From CAYQOX01 sp964419335 (GTDB lineage: Bacteria > Hinthialibacterota > Hinthialibacteria > Hinthialibacterales > Hinthialibacteraceae), in contig CAYQOX010000044.1 of NCBI GenBank assembly GCA_964419335.1, positions 1 to 37,777 of the forward strand: DNA of 37,777 nucleotides, read 5' to 3'. Below the pieces are notes generated by a model, which saw only the letters and a list, made by a program, of their open reading frames with translations, did no database searches and was not told where the DNA came from. Both the position numbers and the translations under genes were made by a program. Positions 32,087 through 37,777 of this stretch are shown in pieces; position 1 is the first letter of the stretch, and each line of letters begins with the position of its first letter.

Positions 32087-33562
32087 TTAGTCCTTGGCAT
32101 AAGCCGTGCGGTATTTTTTGCGCATTGGCTTTTCATTTTTTGTGACTGCGTATTTGGTAATATGAATATTACGCAAAGATTCTTCCTCTTCATGAAGAAG
32201 ACGTTCCCAGGACTCGACATTTTTCCTCATGCCAAAGATTTTTTTGATATTCTCGATCCATCTTTGGGCGGTTTGTTTGACTTCAGATTGAGTCGTCACC
32301 TCATCGGCCATATGGAAATCCATGAATGCTTCAGAAATTTCGCCACGCAGGAAGTTAAGAAAACCGCTGATAAGATGCTCTTCCCCTGCGATACGGATTT
32401 CATTTTCGCGGACATTTTGATAAATGCGGTCGATCTTGTTGTTAAAGCGCTTGGTCCCCAGGGTCAAGATAGGGACGGATTGAGTCCGAAGAGCAAATAA
32501 CCAAGAACAGGTCTTGCAGCAGATTTCTTTTTCCCGCATTTCATCGAAACGATGTTCGATCATCATACGGCGAAAATCACGATAGGGCTCACTATTCCAT
32601 ATTTCCATGATCGAAGCCTCATTCACGTTCCCCAGGAAATATTTTTCTTGCGGTTCGACAAAACAATAATCGACTTTACCATCCCATAAGATGGTAAATG
32701 ACATCCAAGGTAAGGTACAGATGGGATAGAGTTCGTCAGGCAGTTTTTCGAATAACTGCAAGTGACCTTCCTCACCAAAACCCTGGTAGTTGAAGGTATA
32801 ATGAATGCCAGTGGAAAAGTCAGGATAGCGCTCATGGAAAAACTTAAACACTTCATCGTCGGGGGAATCTTGATTGGTTTGTTGACGCACATAATCAAAG
32901 AATACTCGTGGCTTGCGCTCGGCTTTTTTGTAGTCTTCGTAAAAGGCATCTACATTGCCAAAGACTAAGTCGTAATCATCCTTCCCGTGGGTTATTTGGT
33001 ATTCCTCCCGTGTAATCGAAAAAATGGAGATCGTGAAGAAGTCGAGATACTGCAGCACCGCTTGACGCAGGTCAGGGTTATCCATGCGGGTCATGTTGGT
33101 GTGCATGGCGATTTCAAGTTCGGGTCGCTGGGTTTTGATATACTCCATCATCTGCGGGAGTTCGGGATGAAGGGTTGGTTCGCCGATTTTATTAAGATAA
33201 ACGCGGGCGACCCCCTCGGGGATTTGATCGACAATGCGTTTAAACAAATCGAAAGACATGAGCCCCATCTGTTTTTCCCCTTCAATGCGTCCGCGGCGCA
33301 TCACGTCCTTCCAAGCGCAAACCTTGCATTTATGATTACAAGCATTGGTGGTAGAGAGATACATCAGGCCAGGAGGAGAGTCGCACACCTCGCTGCGATG
33401 GGACCAATTGTAGAGGTTGCTCTTCAAGCATAGATCTTCCAAATGACGCAAGGTCTCTTCCACGTTTTCAGCCCAAGGGGTAACCACCTTGGGATCGTAT
33501 GCCGTAAACTGAAGTTGTTCTTTTAACGAAGCAAAGTGCATGGTGGAATCATTACGTTCCAT
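32087..33562 (-). CDS. Radical SAM/SPASM-domain enzyme
   Basis: This 491-residue protein has a radical SAM core with C75, C79 and C82 (CNHKCKVC, the CX3CX2C cluster motif) and NKIGEPTLHPEL (124-135), matching the glycine-containing AdoMet-binding region. A SPASM region follows with C282, C300, C348/C349 and C352, which would hold one or two more iron-sulfur clusters. About 130 residues of charged helical extension follow (about 360-491). SPASM enzymes modify peptides, sugars or proteins, and many in polysaccharide clusters act on sugar nucleotides. No short precursor-peptide gene is seen nearby. AAGGATAAGGAT precedes ATG 33562. The gene is 32 bases downstream of the asparagine-synthase-like gene. 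Confidence 0.93.
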   Translation of the reverse strand: MERNDSTMHFASLKEQLQFTAYDPKVVTPWAENVEETLRHLEDLCLKSNLYNWSHRSEVCDSPPGLMYLSTTNACNHKCKVCAWKDVMRRGRIEGEKQMGLMSFDLFKRIVDQIPEGVARVYLNKIGEPTLHPELPQMMEYIKTQRPELEIAMHTNMTRMDNPDLRQAVLQYLDFFTISIFSITREEYQITHGKDDYDLVFGNVDAFYEDYKKAERKPRVFFDYVRQQTNQDSPDDEVFKFFHERYPDFSTGIHYTFNYQGFGEEGHLQLFEKLPDELYPICTLPWMSFTILWDGKVDYCFVEPQEKYFLGNVNEASIMEIWNSEPYRDFRRMMIEHRFDEMREKEICCKTCSWLFALRTQSVPILTLGTKRFNNKIDRIYQNVRENEIRIAGEEHLISGFLNFLRGEISEAFMDFHMADEVTTQSEVKQTAQRWIENIKKIFGMRKNVESWERLLHEEEESLRNIHITKYAVTKNEKPMRKKYRTAYAKD

Positions 33563-33594
33563 AATCCTTATCCTTTTTCTATAGGTCTAATGAT

Positions 33595-35559
33595 CTAATG
33601 TATTCGCGAATGATGCTGGCCAACCCGTGTAAAAGAATGATCGTCATCATTGGCATTGGCTTTACAATCGCCTTCGATCGATTGCTTCTCAAGAAAAATT
33701 TTGCACCACCATTCAAAGCATAGAAATGACCAAATCAGTAGACGATAGTTTTTTTGGCCGGAGGTATGCTCATCGATGATATGCTTCATATAGGAGGTTT
33801 GGATGTAATCACGGGAAGCAGCCCTTTTATCAAGCAATAATTGCTTGACATACTCTAACGTATCGCCGCGATACCACGATTCCTCTGGTGAACTAAAACC
33901 TTGTTTTTTGCGGCGAACCACTTCCTGAGGTACAAGATGATTGATCGCACGACGCAAGACATTCTTTCCGTCGTCACATTCCATATAATAACGTCGAAGT
34001 TTTCGAAGTTCATTTTCATCCAGTCGCTTCATATGGGCAAGATTGCCTAATTTATAGCGAATCGGTATACGTTGGGCAAACTCGACTAAATCGTTGTCCA
34101 TAAAAGGAAAGCGTTCCTCCAAGCCATGCGCCATGGAAAGTTTATCGCCAACCAAGAAGAGAGCATGAAGAAAAGTTTTGATTTCGAAATAAAGTGAATT
34201 GGCGATATGATCTTCAGGGGTGGAATAATTGAGATTGTTCAGTGCAAAAACATGACGGAAGGAATAGAAGGTATCACGCTGTAAGACACGGTTCCAAAGT
34301 TCGGGCGTAAAGAGGGCGGTTTTGTCTTCTTCTGAAACCAAGCGCTGCCAGAAAGCGTAATACTGCCTAAAAAAATCTTCCTTGCTGACCGAGCGAAAAA
34401 TACGATAATAACGCCAGGGATACCCAGCATAGAGTTCATCGCCTCCGCTGCCTGATAGACAAACTTTCACGAATTTGGAACTGAGCTGGCTGATGTAGTA
34501 ATGCGGGTAGCTCATCCCAATGCGCGGGTCTTCCAGATGATACACCACCTTGGGCAACACACGCGCAATGTCTTGAGAATTAAGCACCATCTCGTAATGG
34601 CGAGTCTTACAGAAATTGGCGATCATCTCCGCTTCCCGGCGTTCATCATAGTGCGCCTCCACCCCTTGTACTCCTTGCATGTGAAAACCGCAGGTAAAGG
34701 TGGAAAGGCGTTCCATCTTATCCGAGGCAAGAGAAACAATCGAGCCGGAATCCAACCCTCCGGAGAGATAACTGCCTACAGGAACATCTGCAACCAGCTG
34801 TCGCTCTACTGCTTGTTCTAATAAGTGAATGGTTGCTTCTTCTGCCTCTCGAGGAATCATTCTTGGATCATGGGCGATGAATTGATAATCCCAATAACGC
34901 TCCCGGTATATTGGATTATCGCCACGCTGGATACGAAAAATATGAGCGGCGGGAAAAAGTTCAATATCCTTAAACAAGGTGGATTCATGCAACATGTTTT
35001 GGAAGGTGAAATATTCATTGAGTGCATCAGGATTGAGTTGTACGCTGATTTTGGGATGCGTCAATAAGGCTTTAATCTCTGAGGAGAAAACGAAGGATTT
35101 TCCATCAAACCACCAATAAAGGGGTTTGATCCCGTAACGATCCCGCACGAGATAAAGCGTCTCACGATGAGCATCCCATAAAGCAAAAGCGAACATCCCG
35201 TTCAAGCGTTGAACAAAATGAATGCCTTCTTCCTCGTAACCATGAATTAAGACTTCGGTATCGGTGCGGGAAATAAATTCATGGCCTTTGGTTTGAAGTT
35301 CAGTGCGGAGTTCGCGGAAATTATACATTTCGCCATTATAAGCAACCGCGATTTGGCGGTCTTGACTAAGCATCGGTTGATGCCCGGTGTCGCTCAGGTC
35401 GAGTATCGCTAAACGCCGATGCCCTAATCCTATGCCACGATCGACATAGGACCCTTCTCCATCAGGCCCCCGATGGGCAATGGCCTTATTCATTCGTTTG
35501 ATCAATGACTCATCTATTGGTTCGCCATTGATATGAAAGATCCCTGTAATTCCACACAT
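33595..35559 (-). CDS. asnB: Asparagine synthase (glutamine-hydrolysing)-like amidotransferase
   Basis: This protein of about 654 residues has a class II glutamine amidotransferase domain starting MCGITGIF, whose Cys2 is the nucleophile after Met removal (R49 and YNGEMYNF at 74-81 also present). A synthetase domain with PP-loop SGGLDS at 266-271 and a later SGSGGDELYAGYPWRY follows. It can make asparagine or, in surface-glycan clusters, amidate a uronic acid (WbpS-like); the context favours the second. The start is set at ATG 35559 rather than 35562, since Cys must be residue 2. The last 25 or so residues (after about 628) are a polar tail unlike the family. It begins 12 bases after the aminotransferase stop in the same operon. 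Confidence 0.93.
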   Translation of the reverse strand: MCGITGIFHINGEPIDESLIKRMNKAIAHRGPDGEGSYVDRGIGLGHRRLAILDLSDTGHQPMLSQDRQIAVAYNGEMYNFRELRTELQTKGHEFISRTDTEVLIHGYEEEGIHFVQRLNGMFAFALWDAHRETLYLVRDRYGIKPLYWWFDGKSFVFSSEIKALLTHPKISVQLNPDALNEYFTFQNMLHESTLFKDIELFPAAHIFRIQRGDNPIYRERYWDYQFIAHDPRMIPREAEEATIHLLEQAVERQLVADVPVGSYLSGGLDSGSIVSLASDKMERLSTFTCGFHMQGVQGVEAHYDERREAEMIANFCKTRHYEMVLNSQDIARVLPKVVYHLEDPRIGMSYPHYYISQLSSKFVKVCLSGSGGDELYAGYPWRYYRIFRSVSKEDFFRQYYAFWQRLVSEEDKTALFTPELWNRVLQRDTFYSFRHVFALNNLNYSTPEDHIANSLYFEIKTFLHALFLVGDKLSMAHGLEERFPFMDNDLVEFAQRIPIRYKLGNLAHMKRLDENELRKLRRYYMECDDGKNVLRRAINHLVPQEVVRRKKQGFSSPEESWYRGDTLEYVKQLLLDKRAASRDYIQTSYMKHIIDEHTSGQKNYRLLIWSFLCFEWWCKIFLEKQSIEGDCKANANDDDHSFTRVGQHHSRIH

Positions 35560-35571
35560 CATTCCATCCCA

Positions 35572-36759
35572 TCAGGAAAGAGAGATCGTATCCCAACCTT
35601 CCTGGAGTTTATTCGCGACATAGTCTACATCTGATTGGCTCATCGTGGAGAATAAAGGAAGTGCAAGACTAAGATGATCGGCTAAAAGTGATTGAGGAAA
35701 ATCGTTATCTTTGAGTGAATATTTCTCGCGATAATAGCTTAAGGTATGTACCGCGTGGGTTCCTTGTCGGACAAAAATCCCCTGTCCTTCCAACCAATGG
35801 GCTAATTGGTTTCGCTTTTGGTTGTATTCATGCAAATCGGATCTACGGGGTAAACTTTGATCGCCGGGAGATAATAGGATCACGTAGGATTGAAAATTAG
35901 GACAAACACCTTCTTCACAAGAAGGAAAGCATAGCCAATCAAAGTCCCTCAACGCTTCATCATACCATGCCGCCCGCTGGCGGCGTTCATATAAAAACGA
36001 ATCGAGTTTTTTCATTTGAGCCACACCCAGTGCACCCTGGATATCGGTCATGCGGTAATTATAGCCCAAATGGGGAAAATCAGGCAGAAGTGATCCATCT
36101 TTTTCATGGCGTTCATAATCACTTTGGGCCGCACCATGATTACGTAAGGAACGGGCATAATCAGCCAAGTGGTCATCCTTAGTAACCAACATTCCACCCT
36201 CACCGGTGGTAATCACCTTGCGAGGATGAAAGGAAAAAGCAGCCGCATGAGCCTGTTTTCCTACATGGATGTTGTGGCGCATGGTGCCCAAGGCACAAGC
36301 GGCATCTTCTAAAAGCCATAAATCATAGCGATCTGCGAGATCATTTAGTTTGGAATAGTTCAAGGGATAGCCAAAAAGAGAAACCGGAAGAATACCGCGC
36401 GTATTTTTGGTTATGCGCTTTTCTATCTCTTCTTCCGACAATAAAAAAGTTCGTAAATCGATATCGCAGAAAACTGGCCGTGCGCCGCAATACTCAATCG
36501 CGTTAGCGGTGGCGATATAAGTAAAACTGGGGAGCAGCACTTCCTCACCCGGCTGTACACCCAAAGCTATGAGTCCTAAATGTAGAGCCGTGGTACAACT
36601 GGTTGTCGCGACGGCATGTTTCACCTCGCAATAATTCGCAACTGCTTCTTCGAATTCACGCACATAAGGGCCCTGGACCAACCATCCACTATTCAGGGTG
36701 CGTGTGATCATCGAGAGTTCTTCTTGATCGAAAACCGGTTTGGTGATTGGAAGTTTCAC
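35572..36759 (-). CDS. DegT/DnrJ/EryC1/StrS-family aminotransferase
   Basis: This 395-residue PLP enzyme has TSCTTALHLGL (53-63) near the phosphate site, EDAACALG (151-158) and SFHPRKVITTGEGGM, with K181 as the Schiff-base lysine. Members transaminate keto-sugar nucleotides to amino sugars, and some act in aminocyclitol or peptidic antibiotic pathways. The start is GTG 36759, overlapping the epimerase stop in a GTGA with AGAGGAAG 5 bases upstream, so translation of the two is coupled. With the epimerase it probably supplies an amino-sugar nucleotide that later enzymes of the operon modify; that is an inference from the pairing. Confidence 0.94.
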   Translation of the reverse strand: MKLPITKPVFDQEELSMITRTLNSGWLVQGPYVREFEEAVANYCEVKHAVATTSCTTALHLGLIALGVQPGEEVLLPSFTYIATANAIEYCGARPVFCDIDLRTFLLSEEEIEKRITKNTRGILPVSLFGYPLNYSKLNDLADRYDLWLLEDAACALGTMRHNIHVGKQAHAAAFSFHPRKVITTGEGGMLVTKDDHLADYARSLRNHGAAQSDYERHEKDGSLLPDFPHLGYNYRMTDIQGALGVAQMKKLDSFLYERRQRAAWYDEALRDFDWLCFPSCEEGVCPNFQSYVILLSPGDQSLPRRSDLHEYNQKRNQLAHWLEGQGIFVRQGTHAVHTLSYYREKYSLKDNDFPQSLLADHLSLALPLFSTMSQSDVDYVANKLQEGWDTISLS

Positions 36760-37730
36760 GAGATCTTCCTCTTAGCTTTGTCTTTCTCACGCCATTCGAT
36801 TAAGGCTTTCATTCCCTCGCGTAAATCAACACTCCAGCGAAATCCTAGATCCCGCTCGGCTGCTTCAGGACAACCCAGCCGGTTTTGAACGAAGGTTTGG
36901 CCGGCGGGTTCAAAGTGAATTTCGAGATGAGAATCGGTGAGTTTAAGCAGCAGTTCTGTTAATTCACGAATCGAGGTTTTGATTCCGCGCCCCACGTTGT
37001 AAAAGCCGAAAGGCACCGATGAAGTCAAGGCACATACATTGGCTTTGGCTACATCGCCAACATAGATAAAGTCGTAGGACTGCGACCCATCTCCATACAC
37101 GATAGGCGGTTTTCCAGATTCGATTCGATCCAAAATTTTCATCATAACAGCCGTATAAGCACCGTGATAATCCTGACGGGGACCGTAAACGTTCATGTAC
37201 CGCAGCCCCACCGCTTCGAGACCATAGCGGTGATGGAAAGCTTTCATCATGTGTTCGCCTGAAATTTTTGTTGCTCCATAAAATGTTTGGTTATTGTAGG
37301 GATGCGCTTCCGTCATGGGTTCTTCAACCGCGTCTCCATACACACTGGCGGAACTGGAAAACACAAGGCGTTGGATTCCATGCTGAACGCAGGCTTCGAG
37401 CACATTGAAGGTGCCGCGGATGTTGACTTCGAAAGCAGAGAGTGGATATTCATGGCAATGCAAGAGCCAAAGCGCAGCGAGATGAATCACGGCGTCGCTC
37501 TGTTTGACGGCCTCATGCAGAATATCTTTTTGGAGTAATTCACCGCCAAGTTCGAAAATACGGCAGCGGTCGTCACGCAGGGCTTGCGCGAGATTCTCCC
37601 GGTTACCGCGCGAGAAATTATCATAAATCAGCACTTCCCCTACATCGTGCTGCAACAATGCTTCCACCACATGGGAGCCGATCAATCCGGCGCCCCCAAT
37701 CACTAAAATTCGTTTCCCTCGTATATCCAT
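36756..37730 (-). CDS. NAD-dependent epimerase/dehydratase (extended SDR, GalE-like)
   Basis: This 324-residue protein has the extended short-chain dehydrogenase fold: GGAGLIG at 12-18 binds NAD, SSSASVYG at 125-132 carries the catalytic Ser/Thr, and Y151xxxK155 is the catalytic pair. VYGDGSQSYDFIYVGDVA in the C-terminal half is typical of UDP-sugar 4-epimerases and 4,6-dehydratases. Which reaction occurs cannot be decided. It is the first gene of the six-gene - strand operon visible here; the 47 bases between its start and the window edge show no clear promoter, so further upstream genes could be cotranscribed. The SD before ATG 37730 is weak. Confidence 0.93.
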   Translation of the reverse strand: MDIRGKRILVIGGAGLIGSHVVEALLQHDVGEVLIYDNFSRGNRENLAQALRDDRCRIFELGGELLQKDILHEAVKQSDAVIHLAALWLLHCHEYPLSAFEVNIRGTFNVLEACVQHGIQRLVFSSSASVYGDAVEEPMTEAHPYNNQTFYGATKISGEHMMKAFHHRYGLEAVGLRYMNVYGPRQDYHGAYTAVMMKILDRIESGKPPIVYGDGSQSYDFIYVGDVAKANVCALTSSVPFGFYNVGRGIKTSIRELTELLLKLTDSHLEIHFEPAGQTFVQNRLGCPEAAERDLGFRWSVDLREGMKALIEWREKDKAKRKIS

Positions 37731-37777
37731 AGACTTAATTCATCACTTCCCTGTGTATAGAGAGGCTACTTTTTGTT

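Noticed and set aside
32987..33433. 148-codon open frame on the + strand
   Set aside because: It lies entirely within the radical SAM gene on the opposite strand and has no ribosome site; it is a shadow.
27340..33562. Pyrrolysine-type pathway (PylB radical SAM plus PylC ATP-grasp)
   Set aside because: The radical SAM enzyme has a SPASM region unlike PylB, there is no PylD or pylS/pylT, and the ATP-grasp protein is only a general family match.
33595..35559. Lasso-peptide cyclase, given an AsnB-like fold near radical SAM and ATP-grasp genes
   Set aside because: It keeps the full N-terminal glutaminase domain with Cys2, and no B1/B2 proteins or precursor peptide are present. It is a normal AsnB-type amidotransferase.
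1..37777. CRISPR arrays, insertion sequences, prophage or integrase genes, tRNA genes
   Set aside because: No spaced direct repeats, terminal inverted repeats with a transposase, phage structural genes or tRNA-like T-loop sequence in the gaps were found by eye.

Overview
The window looks like a chromosomal segment from an uncultivated diderm bacterium. An LptD-type outer-membrane protein with a signal peptide, several secreted proteins and a lytic transglycosylase point to a Gram-negative envelope. A DUF4091/GH123-like glycosidase, an Sm-like N-terminal domain on the transglycosylase and a DapA-like protein with an N-terminal extension recall PVC, Hydrogenedentota or Sumerlaeota-type bacteria. 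That placement is an inference from gene style, not a phylogeny. Base composition looks even, in the mid-40s % GC by eye. I see no insertion sequence, integrase, phage gene, CRISPR array, tRNA or rRNA, and no gap longer than 300 bases without a gene.

Left part (1-9960, all + strand): the 3' end of tuf, then rpmG and a strong terminator; a three-gene run (unknown protein, DUF58 protein, BatA-type VWA membrane protein); a hemerythrin-like protein; lptD; a three-cysteine larE with its own terminator; and a WYL regulator overlapping an unknown gene.

Middle (9995-22978, mostly - strand): an apparent unit of two membrane PH-domain proteins, a second DUF58 protein and an SLT lytic transglycosylase; a TolB-like propeller protein; dprA with a small unknown gene; an MMPL/RND exporter downstream of a class III aminotransferase and a Trm112-like protein; and a DapA/NAL-family lyase. 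One small + strand lysine-rich gene (16927-17124) is tail-to-tail with the exporter.

Right part (23139-37777): a large secreted DUF4091/GH123-like glycosidase (+), an isolated OppD-type ATPase (-), then the most unusual region. A two-domain aldolase-Rossmann fusion and an ATP-grasp ligase (+, 27340-30612) run head-on into a six-gene - strand operon: sugar epimerase, DegT aminotransferase, AsnB-type amidotransferase, radical SAM/SPASM enzyme, amidohydrolase and methyltransferase (37730 to 30570). The last genes of the two units overlap by 43 bp. Together the eight genes look like a pathway making an amidated, amino-sugar or amino-acid-like surface or small-molecule building block. The product cannot be read from the sequence, and no glycosyltransferase or transporter is inside the window. 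This locus is the best candidate for an undescribed system.
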